Below, in pieces: positions 1 through 12,437 of a stretch of 64,000 nt of DNA; the stretch's first letter is position 1, and each line of letters starts with the position of its first letter. The notes below the pieces were generated by a model that saw only the letters and a list, made by a program, of their open reading frames with translations, did no database searches and was not told the DNA's origin. The position numbers were made by a program, and so were the translations under genes. The stretch is from Tetrapyrgos nigripes (lineage: Eukaryota; Basidiomycota; Agaricomycetes; Agaricales; Campanellaceae): the NCBI GenBank assembly GCA_013368315.1, contig JAACJM010000010.1:967169-1031168 (forward strand), read 5' to 3'.

Positions 1-3000
1 CAAAACAGGGCGTAAATCTCTCAACATAAATCCCTCAGAAGTGATGTGCAACACCACTCACCAATAAACGGTGGTAAGGAACTTTCGATCACCTGTACCT
101 TCATGTCAACCATCATTTGCAATCGCCTGACGGCCTTGTCCATGCTGTCGTTGTACCATCCACGCGCATTGTCGCCTCCTTCCAAACTGTGCCACATGTC
201 TTCAAAATTAATTATGTCGTCTCCTAGCCGCTCGATTGAGGAACCTCCGGGACTTTGCAGAGGATCCGAAACAAAAGGCGAATCCAAGGAGATTAGATCA
301 TTTCTAATGGTGGGTCCCTCATTGGCTGTGTTTCGACACAGGGGCGAGGCCATCTACAAGTGGTTGCCGATTGTGAAAATTCTCTCTCAGAAAAGGGAGA
401 ACCAATCTCACCACAGACTCAAACTCTTGACTTGAAACAGCTACGGCGAGGTCGCCCGGGCCCAGGATTTGTGCATCGGACTGCCTGGACGTTGGTCTAC
501 TATGAGTAGAGCTACTAGGCCTTTCCAACGGGGAGCTTGTCCCTGGTGCCGCGTATGCTTTGTACCGGAGCTTGGTGGAAGGCCTGTGGGGCGATAGTTG
601 AGCCGAAACATGAACCGGTGTTGATAATTGCGAACGGGAACGGGAACTCTGACTACCGGCTTCTACTATTACGTTCTGTAGTGACTCTAGAAAGTCAGGT
701 AGCTGTCGACAAGGAAAACTTCAGTGGAGGGAGATTAGGGTCTGGGTAATGACGACTCACAGATGTTGACCTTGCTTCTTGTACAATCCTCGCTAGCGTA
801 TCCTTTTCTGATTGGAGCTGGACAAACTGTTCACAGCGCTTAGAAGGTGGCGATATAGATAAGCTTAGGTGTTTCGACGACAAAGGTAGTGCTCACACGT
901 CGAATATACCGCCTAGACTTTTGACCAACGGTAGAGGCACCGTCTATAACATGTTGAGGAACTTCTTCACAATCGGCTGCGACGCGAAGCATTGCTAGGA
1001 GACAAGCATCCTGAACCGCAGCTGGAGAAGTGGAGTCAATCTCGGCAGAGAGTTTGTACAGTCAAAAGCTTACGAGGACAACTCTCTAGCCTTGAAGAAA
1101 ACCCTAGCAGCAAACTTAAAGGAGACAAAGCCACTTGACCCAAGTATTCACAAGCAAGAGCGGCCGTTATAATCATTTGCATTGGGCCTAAAAAGACATC
1201 GAGTTCTGAGAGGTAGGTCAAAAAGGTCGTCGCGCATTGCAGGCGAAAGTTGGGGGAAGCTGAAAGAATGAGAGTTTGGTTACATTGACAAGCAAATCAA
1301 TTTGGATCTCACTTACCTCTCCGTATGTGATTCAACACCATCTCAACCAACACTTCCAATACCTCTGCTTGCCCCTGCACTGATGTCGCCGATTCTATGT
1401 GTTCCAAAAGACCATGTACACTCTTTGAATACCATTCGCCGTCCTCTGCGGCTCGGATTTGCAGTACTTCGGACAGGCGGCAAGCATATTCGGTCTTGGC
1501 AGAAATGGTGAGGTCCGACGGAAATGTCTGCAGAGATTGGGCATAATATGAGTCTATGATACTTTCATCTACTCGATTCAAAATCTTGAGCGTCTGTGGG
1601 AGAAGTACTGATATGAGAAAACTCTCATTGGCTGATGGGGACGAGTACATAAGTACATACCATCTTTCTGACAAGTGAATCGGATGAATCGAGAAAATGC
1701 ATCACTTGTCCAACCTCCCGCTCGCTCAAGACAGGTGGGTTGCTATCCAAGGACATCGCCCATAATGCAGGACTGACACTGTCTAAACAAGTGAGAAACA
1801 AGTATTGATCGTTCAGGTCGTGCGAAGCCAGTAGGTATGTTACATGTCGTAACGGAGAGACATTCTGTGATGACAAGAGCGTCCCCTGCACATCAAAAGG
1901 AGGTAGAGCCAAGAATGCGGCACGAACTAGAACTGGTGTTGAACTGTCAAAATCATGAACACACCATTGGGTCGAACAAAAAGTACGTGCCATGGTCCTT
2001 TCTTTCAGCGGCAGCAGTGATGATCTCTGTAGTAAGCAAGATCGTTGCTTCATCTTCGGGTACACTTGGTGAAGCTGATCAGCAACAGCCATGCAGATCC
2101 TCCGGTATGACATACGCACCCTATCTTCTGCAGGACCGTCAAAATGTTTACGAGAGAACCTTGTCTTCTTCCATGCTGATATGAAGCCCATGCTGATCGC
2201 AGCTGTTCGTCTAGGGAACGTCGAATGAGAGTACGCGTGGTATCTGAAGTCTGTAGAGAGTCAATCAAGAGAAAATAAAGGTAACATAGACCACACCTTG
2301 TATAGACTGCAAACAACAGCCATTGACGCACTGCTCACGGCAAGCTCGTGATCTGACATCCTACGAATAACCACTTTCACAATCTTCTCGAGCAATTCAG
2401 GTTCGTACTGCGACAGGACCTCAAATGCTACGAGCACACGCCGTCGTACATGGAGACTAGTTGATACATCAGCGCTTCTGTACTGAAATGGTACTGAAAC
2501 ACATACTGACGAGTTGTGCTGAAGAAGGTCCTCTAGTCGCGACTGGATTGCTGGGATGACATCTTCTGAAGCCGAGGAAATCAAGTAATCCAGCGCTAAA
2601 CATATACGCGGTACAGCAGAGCTCTCAAGATCCTGCACAACATGAGAAATCAACGGGGATCAAGAGAGAGCATAATGTAGTCACCTTGCGAAGTGTATTA
2701 ACCAACAATAGCTGAAGATGATGGTTCTTGGGCATCATCTCTGCGCAGAAACGATACCCTAATGAAGTTTCAGAATTGTGTAGAGAGGAAACACGACCAG
2801 ATGCACCTATTCGTTTGTCTGCTACCGTCCGGCCAGCTTCAGCCAGAGTCGCGGCATTAGAGAGAGCATTCTCGAGGGGTATATCCAAAAAACCAGTATT
2901 GGAGATGTTGGAATAACAGTAGAGTAATATAATGAGGTATTCCTTGCAAAGTCTCTTACGACAGGGACAGGTCTATTGGTCTCGAGAACGCAACTTGAGC

Positions 3001-3174
3001 ATTACTTGGACGTACAAGAGAAAGCTTTGGATCTGCGAGTTTGTCAAGGGTTGAATAGACCTGGTCGACAATTATACGGTCTGCGACTTGAAGGGACTCT
3101 GCAGACTCCAAATTCTTGACGAGGACGTAGTGAGACCTGCTCGAAGCACCAGACTCGATGAAAGGAACGTTCAT
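1..3174 (-). CDS. AP-4 complex epsilon subunit (large adaptin), 3' end outside window
   Basis: Large subunit of an AP-4-type adaptor complex, which selects cargo at the trans-Golgi for vesicle transport. The N-terminus (VPFIESGASSRSHYVLVK) and the following trunk (EMMPKNHHLQLLLVNTLRK, DLESSAVPRICLALDYLIS, then HVRRRVLVAFEVL) are the armadillo-type adaptin trunk typical of the epsilon class. Several short introns interrupt it. The last visible exon (about 353-64) ends at a GTGAGT donor, so the final exon lies beyond base 1. I prefer the ATG at 3174 (MNVPF) because related proteins begin there; the frame stays open to another ATG at 3273 that would collide with the BUB2 start. Family certain to the adaptin level; epsilon rather than gamma is an inference from the N-terminus. 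Confidence 0.82.
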
Positions 3175-3271
3175 CGTCGGTTGGATTTGACGTGAAAGTA
3201 GGGAACAAATTTGAGTCACGTCCGCACACCTCTTCCCGACGCCATCAGCTGCAGCTGCACCTCCTGACATC
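3175..3271. promoter_or_regulatory. Minimal divergent spacer between AP-4 epsilon and BUB2
   Basis: Only 97 bp separate the preferred AP-4 epsilon ATG from the BUB2 ATG, and the minus-strand frame stays open through it to a second ATG pair at 3270/3273. Regulatory signals for both genes must therefore lie in this spacer or inside the neighbouring coding sequence. No TATA box is obvious. Confidence 0.4.
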
Positions 3272-4515
3272 ATGTCTTCATCTGCTGTTCACTCCTTTAA
3301 CAAACTACTCACAAAACCAAAGTATTCCTCAAAGTCAAAAGCCACAGAAGTTGACGATGACTCTAATCTCAAGAAACTGCGCCGATTGATACTCATTGAG
3401 GGCATACCGTCTACTTCTGTGGGCGTCCTTTTCCTCCCGGTTTCTTCATCTTCACTCAGATAATTCAGGATCCTACACTACGGCCACGGATATGGAAAAT
3501 CTTGCTGCGCATAACCAATCTCTCGTCGGACAAATATCTCGGCTATGTCAGTCGGGGGCCATGTCATGATAGGGAAAAAATTAGGAATGATACATTTAGG
3601 TGAGTTTTCGAAGAGTCGCCATTCTGAAGTACTCTCATGTTCTTCTTCCCTCTTTCAGGACTCTGGCAACAGATAAAGGTTTTCAGGAGCGAGTCCGGGA
3701 AGACATGCTTATCCGCCTTTTAGACGCTTATGTATGGAGGAATTCAGGTGAGCTATCTGACCTTTACTCGTCTACTCTATGCTATGCTAACAAACCTGCT
3801 CAGAAAAGCAAGAAGATATGAATCACCTCGATTTCTGTTATGTCCAGGGAATGAATGTTCTCGCTGCCCCTTTTCTTTACACCATGCCCTCCGAAATCGA
3901 AGCCTTTTTCTGTTTCGCCAAGTTCATTGAGGAATGTTGTCCTTTGTACGTTCAGCCGACTTTGGAAGGTGTTCATCGAGGACTCCGAGTGAGCATTGCC
4001 TGCTGGCTCTCGACTTCACAAACTGACATATCTCCAGCTCGTCGACAAATGCTTGAAGATCGTCGACCCGGAACTATTCGCATACCTTCGCTCAAAACAT
4101 CTTAACGCAGAGTTATATGCGTTTCCTTGTGCGTGTATTACCCTGCTCTCGTCTTTAAGGTCACGCTGACATTGCATCCTTTAGCAATATTGACGTTCTG
4201 TGCATGCACTAAACCTCTAGATCAAGTCCTGCTACTCTGGGACTTTCTCCTTGCGTTTGGTGTACATCTGAATGTACTTTGTGTTATTGCACAACTGTTA
4301 TTAATGCGGGACGAAGTGATGTCTTCACCAAGGTAAGCCAATATGCTCTATAAGCGTCGAATTTCCATTCTGACTCAATCTTCAGTCCCATGAGACGACT
4401 CCGTACCTTCCCCGATCTGGAGGCGCTACCTGTGATCGGTATAGCGGTGACACTGGTCCGCGACCTTCCAGCAGATTTGTACGACGAGCTTGTCAGGCAC
4501 CCTTACGAGATCTAG
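3272..4515 (+). CDS. BUB2: BUB2-like mitotic checkpoint TBC-domain GTPase-activating protein
   Basis: TBC-domain GAP of the Bub2/Cdc16 class, which with Bfa1/Byr4 restrains the Tem1/Spg1 GTPase at spindle poles and so controls mitotic exit or septation. Visible exons read LRPRIWKILLRI, then the arginine-finger motif IRNDTFRT, then the glutamine-finger motif YVQGMN, followed by the helical TBC second half and a C-terminus of DLYDELVRHPYEI. At least five introns of about 50 nt are needed, for example an intron beginning GTGGGC near 3420 and one before the arginine-finger exon. The predicted length of about 300 residues matches the short Bub2 family. Its start lies just 98 bp from the AP-4 epsilon start on the other strand, so both genes share a very small upstream region. 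Confidence 0.88.
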
Positions 4516-4719
4516 TGTGTACTTTCATATGTATTAATTATGTAGGTGTATGGTGTGTACGGTAGTGTAATATTGACTAGGAACCCTTCTGCCTATGTGC
4601 ATCCTTTATTATCTATCACAGTATGTACGTACCTGGTGGAACAGGCAAAATTGAAAACAAACCGACAGTGTATGTACGTGCTATATACAAAACGATTGTG
4701 ACGACTTCAAGTCCTCTTT

Positions 4720-6625
4720 TCAATAAGGCCAACGGAAGGATTTTACCTCCATGTCGGTCTTGTTCATATACTCGACATGGGCCTCTTCTTTCTCTGCTTG
4801 TTGCTTCTCGGAATCTGTCAATAACGAGTCTCGCCGGTTGTTCCATCTCCAATGGCAGAACGCAATCAGAGCTAATCCCGCACCGTTAAAAACGAACCCA
4901 ATAAGCATCTGAAAAAGACGTCAGCCACTTCTGTTCATAATAAAGCAAAAGCCAAACCATACTCCAGTCTTTGCACCGATGTACTTTGGTGCATCTGAAT
5001 CCCGGAAAATATTTGACCCTATAATGTTCCCTGCAGCATAGAACACTTGATAGACGATATAAAAAACAATCCTTTTCGTCTGACCGCTGATCATGCTGGA
5101 CATCCAGGAAAGCAAATAAATGACAGCGACGGGCCACCAGAATACTGCGGATGTGAGGTTCTATAAGCAAAACAGATGTCTCATACGGCACGCCGCTGCT
5201 ACTCACCTAGACAGTATCCTGCAAATTGTGCATTACGCGGGACTCCGTCACCAATCATCATAGCAGCACCCACGATAGCAACGGCAATCATAGAGAGGCC
5301 AGGTACAATACGAGTCTTCGTGATACGAGCTATGAGGTAACCAGCGGCGACGGCGACTATTTCTGAGCCTCCAGTTGACATGCCCAGGAGTAAAGAATCA
5401 AGGGAGGAGAAACCGAAGCCCTAAGAAGAATACATCATTCTCAAACGGATTGTGTCGTGAAAGACATGAACGTACCTTAACAATGACAGCGCCAAAGGAG
5501 CTGACACCTCCGTTTGGTATCCCTGCATAGGTACTACTGAGGACCTACATTTCTCCGTGGCGTGAAAGAACGTACCAGCTGTCAGAATTGCCAAAGCCAA
5601 GCAATACAACCTAGGATCCTTGAGAGCTTCGAAAAGCTGGTATTTTTCAAACGTGTACGAGACCGTCCCAGTTTTGTTTGTACTGATTCGCTGCATTGCG
5701 ACCACACGTTCAGCCTTTGTGAGGAACCAGGCTTCGCTAGGCGAAGAGGGAACGATGAAGAAACAGAGGAACCCGAATGCGATGGTGATGACACCCGGAA
5801 TAATGAATTGTGTCTGCCAATGATTCAGAGCCCCTGTATCCGTCTGGAGTAATTTCCATGCAACTGCGCCACCCAGTATCTGTCGATACTTTGTCAGGAC
5901 TCTGAAATGAATATACATATTCAACACAAGGACATACCTGAGAAACACCGACGGTCCCAAACCAAAGAGAGACACGCGCGGTTTGTTCTTCCCGTTTGTA
6001 ATACATTCCCGTAATGAGGGTGAAAGCAGGTATGTTGACCGACTCTGCGACACCGAGGAGGAAACGGCAGACCGCAAGACTGGCGAAATCATGACAAGCA
6101 GCATGGCATGCAAGGATTACACCCCAAGCAACAATCGCGACGCTGAGATGCCAACGAATTGGTAGACGCTGGAGGAGGTAAGCTGCAGGTAACTGCCATG
6201 CCAAGTAACCGCTGCATTCTCCATATTAGCTTGAAAGATGACAGGATTCTTACGCTTTACGAACAAGTAGAATAGGGAGCCGAGCCATGAAAACTGCTGA
6301 CCGGTAAGATGTGCGTCGACTTTGATGCCCATTACTGCCAGAAGGTCGAGTTTAACGTTAGGCGAGTAGAAGTTTCTTCATCGACTCACAGTTTGCATAA
6401 GATATCGTAGACTTGTCCCAAAACTGCAATAGATTTGAGATCATCATCATCCTGAAAAGAAGGGTTATTCACGTTAAGCGAAAGCTGGAGGGAACTTGGC
6501 ACGCACGGGATGAGGACTAGGTCAATTTTGCGCAAGACCACAGCAGGATCGACCGACTCCAAGTCGAGAGCATCATTAGAACGGTGCTCGGAGGAGACCT
6601 TCTCGTCGACAGAAGAGTCACTCAT
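4720..6625 (-). CDS. MFS transporter, allantoate permease (Dal5/ACS) family
   Basis: Plasma-membrane major facilitator of the anion:cation symporter group that includes yeast Dal5, Tna1 and related vitamin or organic-anion permeases. The start MSDSSVDEK gives an acidic cytoplasmic tail, followed by DLVLIPC at helix 1 as usual in this group. Further exons show LGVAESVNIPAFTLITGMYYKREEQ, where the YxxxEQ motif after helix 4 is a family hallmark, then the ALKDPRLY loop and the helices VVPGLSMIAVAIVGA-like and IIGSNIFRDSDAPKY, the latter characteristic of the Dal5 C-half. The C-terminal tail is charged. About eight introns. Substrate cannot be told. It diverges from a Zn2Cys6 regulator, which may control it. 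Confidence 0.87.
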
Positions 6626-7187
6626 GGTTGACGAAGAGAAACAGAAGATAGGCCATGTCTCTGGATTAAATTATGACGGACTGAAGTGCGCAGGGTCATG
6701 GCTTCCCAAAAAGGACCGGAACTGTCGGAAGAGAATATTCAAACATTCCTTTTCTGTCTTGTAATGCTCCCGGTCAAATGTCATCTTGTTCTTCCGGATA
6801 ATTCTCAGTTGCGATGTTTCACAGGTTTTCTGATGTCTGCAGAAGGCTCAAGAACTTGAAGAAGCTTTGAGATTCCGATTCGAAGCCATTTGATGAGACT
6901 CTGGCCATACCGTTAGTGGTTCTTTTGATCTATATGATTTACCGACACAAGCTGTCAAAATATCCTGTGCTTAGGTATTAGTTCAAACACTTCGCCCAGA
7001 CAAGGTACTAACTTCGGTGAGAGGGGGAGTCGTGTAATGATGGTAGTACTCTACTACTCTATACCTTTGTATACTTAAAATGCCGTCGGTCATTCGCCAC
7101 CCTGACCGCGTAACAGCTCGCAACGCGACGCATAGCACATTGTTTTCACAGAGTTATGTAAGGTTTCAATCCAGACCTCTTTCATCC
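6626..7187. promoter_or_regulatory. Divergent intergenic region between MFS transporter and Zn2Cys6 factor
   Basis: About 560 bp separate the transporter ATG (6625, minus) from the preferred regulator ATG (7188, plus). An AT-rich CTATACCTTTGTATACTTAA stretch near 7060-7078 could serve as a core promoter for the regulator; if so an ATG at 7080 would be too close, which is why 7188 is preferred. Transporter and regulator pairs arranged this way are often co-regulated, but that is inference here. Confidence 0.4.
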
Positions 7188-9759
7188 ATGTCTTCCTCCT
7201 CTACTCCGCCCAGTCAAGCTTCAATGCTCGGTTCATTCTCAGTTCAGGAGCATATCACAGTCCCCGTCCGTGAGCGGGTCCGTTCAAGTAGGGCTTGTCG
7301 TCTCTGTAGAAAGCAAAAGGTATTTACGCGCACAATTTCGTACCCGTTTCATGCTAAGCAACCGAAAGACGCGATGTGAAGGCGGGAATCCTTGTCGGAA
7401 ATGCAGGGAAACTAGGTCAGATCCGCACATGCAAACCCATTCGTTTCCATCCCTCATCTTCCGTTAGGACGCAATGTATCTTCGAAAGCGCGGATGAAAC
7501 ACCACCGAGTCTCACAGAGTGCGTTACCGGATATTCCAGCATAACTACCGACTCATCCATTCCCTATGCAGGCGGACGACCGCTTTGGAATCACGTATGG
7601 CGACCATCGAGGCTGAGCTAGCGCAGACGAAATCTTTACTTGACCGCCTAATGAATCACCAAGCTCACCACTCTTCCTCCTCACCACCAACTCTCATCTC
7701 CCCCATTGCATCAAAATCACTTGTCGCGTCCTCACCAGCAGCTTCCATCTCCAGCGCAGGCTCCCATCCCAAGATTACTCCAAAACCCGCAACCCCTTCA
7801 GGTTCTTTGGCGCGCATATTAACATCAACAGAAGACGAGATTTCTTCGGACAGTATGGTCACCAAACATCAGCTACCAAAACAACCTCTGAAACGACCCC
7901 GAGTTGATAGTGTCAGTGCTGAAGATCCATTATCTCCAATTGACATTTACGCTATGGCGGAGAACAAAGAGTGTAACCTAGCTTTTGTCATGTGGGTCCA
8001 TTCCTCGACGAGGTTTCTCAACTAAATGTCTTTGTAGCTTCAGTCGCAGATGCTCCGCCTATCTACCATTTTTTGACCCAGATCAACAGTATGCGCACTT
8101 TTGCCAGTCAACAGAATCACAGACATTATTCTGGGCTGTCATCGGTACAGGGTCGCGTGAAGCCGAGGAACTCAGTAATCTTCATTCTGTTGCGCTCTCT
8201 CGGGCAACGAAATGGGTTCAAGCATCTCTCTATGCCCCGCCTTGTACTCTGGACGACTTGAAAGGCTTACTCATTTACATACAATGGCTCGCTACTCCCC
8301 GTCCGGTTGGTCACGCTGTTGGATTAGCGTATGAGCTGAACCTACACAGGTCAGGCTCTCAACTCTTATCCTTACTTGATGAGATATCAAATTCAACGGA
8401 TGATGGACATATGAAGCAAAGAGAATTGGCGAAAGTGGTTGATGAAGTCCGGACATATGCATACCTATTTGTCACCGACCAACTGTGAGTCGCAAATGTT
8501 AACAGTAATGGCATTTGAATTCAAGTTTTTTTTACAGCCTATCATTCGCGTCAGGTAAACCGGCTATCATGACTGAAGGGAACCTCGCAGCGGAACTACG
8601 AGCTGTTGTTAGCTTGCCGACTGCTAACGCAAGGGAAGGGCGTATATTGGCTCAAATCGAACTCCTTAGTATCATCAGTGATTCAACCTGTCTTTGGTGT
8701 CTGTCTTTTTGGAGTCTAACACATTTACACAGATGGCGTCAAGAAAGATATTATTGGAGCTGGGTCACCGACGACTCCTTTGAATCCCTCGGTCTTGGAA
8801 TTGCTCAGGGTCAAAAATATGGAAGCTGATGATTGGCATACGAGATGGCAAGCATGGGCAAGTGCGTAACTTGATCTACCCTATCAATTCTTGAGTGCTC
8901 ACTCTTCTTTTAGCACGAATAAATCAAGGTTCTGGAGTATTTACGATGTCCGCAGCCATAAGCAGTGAGCTTCATTTCCAAGATGTGTAGCAAAAAATTA
9001 ACGATTATTCAGTTAATTATGTTTGGGGCAAAATGCAGATGAATTGCATGACGCTTCACGGCGTGAAACAAGCCACCGATTTTTCACCCACGCGTTTGCA
9101 ATACCTCGCTGAAGCTGTTAAGTATGCCATGGAGCTGGTCGTGATTGGTCTGGAGAACTTCAAACCGCCGCTAATAAATTGTAGGTCACTTTACTTACTT
9201 CACGGGGAAGCGTGCTCAGAGCAAAACTCGTAGATGCCAGCAACTTTACGCAGGTTCGCTCCAAGTCTCATTTTTCCTCCATACGCTCCATCTGATCTCC
9301 AATTAAACTGCTCTCTAGCTACAGATCACATTCGGTGCAGTGTTCTGTCTGAAAATCATTCGCTTGCTTCCAGGCCGCTTTGACGAGCATCAAATACTCG
9401 GACTGGCAGCTGACACTGCGGTTCTCATGTCATATTCGTCAAAGAGCAAACAACTCCACGAACTACTTCTCGCCCTCCTCGAGCAATTCCAAAATGTACC
9501 ACCATCCTCGTATCTACGGGAGATTAATAAATCCCAACCAATCCAACATCTTCCAGCAGGTGCCCCCACGGGTCAGCCTCTGCACAACGGTGTTTCGAAT
9601 ACTGTTCTATCATACCCTCAGCCTCAGCATCATATCCAGGCTCCACATCTTGAACCACAGGTTCTCGAGAATGCGAATTTCTGGAATTGGAGTCAGAGTA
9701 TGCCTATTAATGGGCTCGATGGGTTCTTTGTGCATAATTCGTACTGGCAGCAGGGATAG
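7188..9759 (+). CDS. Zn2Cys6 binuclear-cluster transcription factor
   Basis: Fungal-specific nuclear regulator. Joining exons across an intron starting GTATTT near 7320 and another at about 7414 yields C-x2-C-x6-C-x5-C-x2-C-x6-C: CRLCRKQK, TRCEGGNPCRKCRETR, then QCIFE, the complete binuclear zinc cluster. A short helical stretch (LESRMATIEAELAQTKSLLDRL) then resembles the dimerisation coiled coil, followed by a Ser/Pro-rich linker and a fungal_trans-like middle region with EAEELSNLHSVALSRA. The C-terminus is Gln/Asn/Pro-rich. The frame is open upstream to an ATG at 7080, but 7188 (MSSSST) is preferred because a possible TATA lies directly before 7080. The target pathway cannot be read from sequence; the divergent MFS transporter is the obvious candidate. 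Confidence 0.85.
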
Positions 9760-10171
9760 GATGCGTATGTGTATTATTATGTATAGTCGACCTATTATGA
9801 TACTTAGATACCCATGGACAGACGTATACCGGCCGACACTCACTCTGTAGGTTTAGACTACCCGGACATAAAAAAGGTGTACTCTGGAGTAGGAGGAAGA
9901 AGAGGCATCAACGATACAGTAATCAGCTGGAGACCGTACAGGGTATACGAGAGAATAAGGTCAAGATACATTCCGATGATGTACACTAGAGTATGCCTGT
10001 ACTTGTAATAGTATGGGTTATAGAATGTGTCTAGCGAGACAGGAGATTAAGGTATATACACGGCTTCTTCTGAATTCTAACATAAAGGGCAAGAATTAGA
10101 ATTATGAAGATAGAAAGGGAATGGAAAACTAATGAAAAATAAGGCAAAAGCAGGGTTCACAGAATGGTCTC

Positions 10172-12364
10172 TCAGTGATAATCGTCTGGGTCAGAAGGAT
10201 CAGGGCACCATTTTGTCCTGGTTCGACTTCTACTTGAGGGTCTCGAATTCTCAAACTTCTCCCTGATATCCGCATAACCCTTTCTATCCACACGATGGAC
10301 GTAGTATGTGCCACTACCGTGACCCCAGGAAACAGAGCCAGGATAATAGGGGCGTTCTGTGACGTCGAAAATAGCGCTGATATCGTCAACCTAAACAACA
10401 ACGCAAGTCAACAAAAAATAAACCAGCTCAAAGACAAAGCTAGCTACGTACATTACGCTCGGTAACACGAGCATTGACGGAAGACACAAAAGGCTTGAGT
10501 GAGACTACAAAGGCACCTTCTTTGAGATCCAAAAACTTCGGTCGCAGGGCTTCATTCACTACAGATATCATAAGCTGACAGACGCGCACATTAAGAGAAC
10601 ATCACTCACGACTTTCTTCAAACACTTTGTTATCCACAAGCACCACATCAGCCTGACTTAACAACTCATGCACTCTTGCACTTTTCAGCATATCGCCCTT
10701 CTCTACCTCCATCTCACCCACGCGGACTCCCCACATCCTACATCGTATCCTGAACTGCTCCATCATGATATCCGCCACCTTTGCCGGATGAGGATTGCAC
10801 TCGACTCCATAGCTCTTGCATCCTGTCTGCAGACTGGCCTGCACGACAATATTACCCACACCAGAACCCAAATCGATAAACAACGAGTTCTCGTTCAGTT
10901 TGGTCTCCTGGACAATCTGATATACTAATGAAGGCATCAACTCGCCATACACCTCGCTCGTAAATGCTTCGTAACGTTTCAAGGTGCGGACATGAGGACC
11001 AACACATCTTTGATAATTTTCTTCGATGATCCGCATTAAGACTTTCTGTGGCAAATGTGTCCATGTCTTGACTTGTTCCATGAAGCGGTTTGGTGTGTAA
11101 GAGAGCTCTCCAAAGGGATCGGCATTAGGTCTTCCCTTCCATTTTCTAAAGAGTTCGTTAATTTTCTTGATGCTGTTTACGAATAGGGGCCCGTCTTGAC
11201 GATGGATGGCGCGTTGTACAGCGCGAAGATAATTTATGCGCGGAGGAGGAGATTCGGCGTCGGATATGGAAGTGAGAGATGAAAGAGAATCAGAGGAACA
11301 TGTGGATGAACGCGAGTGAGGTGGGGACGGGGACGGGGAGAGTGGAGGGGATGCGGCTTCTAAGAGAGATTCACTTGGGATTGGGCCAAGCTCTGCTCTT
11401 TGGTCATCATCTAGAAAGACTGCAGAGAAATGGTCGTCAGAAAGAGGAGTTGGAGCAAATAAACATGCAGACTTGCATTCTGCTATGGTATACAAAGTCT
11501 TTTCCAAGTCCAGAATCGGGCTGTAATGGTCTTTGTCTTTCGGTGCAAGAAGTATAAATCTGGGATAGTGGGTGGGATAGTGGGTGAAAGATGAGTACTG
11601 AAAATGGACACTGGCACATTTTGGGAAGGATGGTAGACCGAAAAAAACACGTACTTTTCCGAAGCACCTGTATTAGGATATTCTAGCACGACCCAGGGGT
11701 ACTTCTGCGGATGGGGTTCAAAGGATGTATCATCCGGGTCCTCTGGGTTTTTGAAGTCTAGAAAAGACAAAAATGAGAAGGACTCGTAAATGAGATATAA
11801 AGACGCACAAGCTTTGTAATTCTTCATAAGACCCTCTACCACCTTTGCAGAGCTGGAGTGGTCATCTCCTGGATCTCCATTCTCGCTTGTGGCCCAGTAG
11901 CGTGCAGGTGTTGGCGAAGAGGAGCCCGTAGGGAAAAGAGAGGTCGAACGCGATCGACTGGACCTGTACAAGGGTTCTGGTGAAGGTAATGCAGTACTGG
12001 GACGTGCTGAAGAGCGTGGTGAGACGCGTTTCCTGGGTTCACGCTTTTCGGCGCGTGGCTTTTTTGCCGGGCGTGAAGGTTGGGCAGGACTCTTTCGTTT
12101 CTTTGTAGGTGAAGACTGCGGTGGAGATGAAGGAGGTGAAGAGAGCGGTGATGACGAGACTGATGATGAACGTGAAGGAACGGATGCTGGACTGGGGTGG
12201 GGCTGCCTGCGGATGATACGCGTTGTTGTGGTCGTTGTCGACGACGATGGAAAGTTCTTTGACTTTGAGGACGAGAAAAAGTTGAGGTCGCTGGTGGCAG
12301 GAATTGGTTGAGACAACATGGTGGGCGACGAGGCCAAAGAAGACAAATGGCTGGATTCGTTCAT
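10172..12364 (-). CDS. DOT1: Histone H3-K79 methyltransferase DOT1
   Basis: Nuclear SAM-dependent methyltransferase of histone H3 lysine 79. The disordered N-terminal third is Ser/Pro-rich and ends in a lysine/arginine patch (KKRKSPAQPSRPAKKPRAEK), as in yeast Dot1 where a basic tail contacts nucleosomes. The catalytic fold follows: a D1-loop-like YGELMPSLVYQIVQ, SAM motif I FIDLGSGVGNIVVQASL, the acidic YGVECNP motif II, and VDNKVFEES in place of the family NNF/AF loop. The last exon ends DPSDPDDYH and stops at 10172. Several introns, including one just after FEES. An internal ATG at 12319 is an alternative start. The downstream end of the Sel1-repeat gene lies only 73 bp away on the same strand. 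Confidence 0.9.
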
Positions 12365-12437
12365 GGATGGCGGTGTTCACCAATACCAAATGGGATTACG
12401 TGATTCCTTCCTAGAAATACTACAAAGGACTTGTATG

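Noticed and set aside
3175..3273. Start of AP-4 epsilon at 3273 (MMSGGAAAADG...)
   Set aside because: The frame is open, but family members begin near MNVPF (3174), and 3273 would overlap the BUB2 start codon.
11483..12389. Additional minus-strand frames overlapping the DOT1 N-terminus
   Set aside because: They are shifted shadows of the Ser/Pro-rich DOT1 tail or read through its introns.
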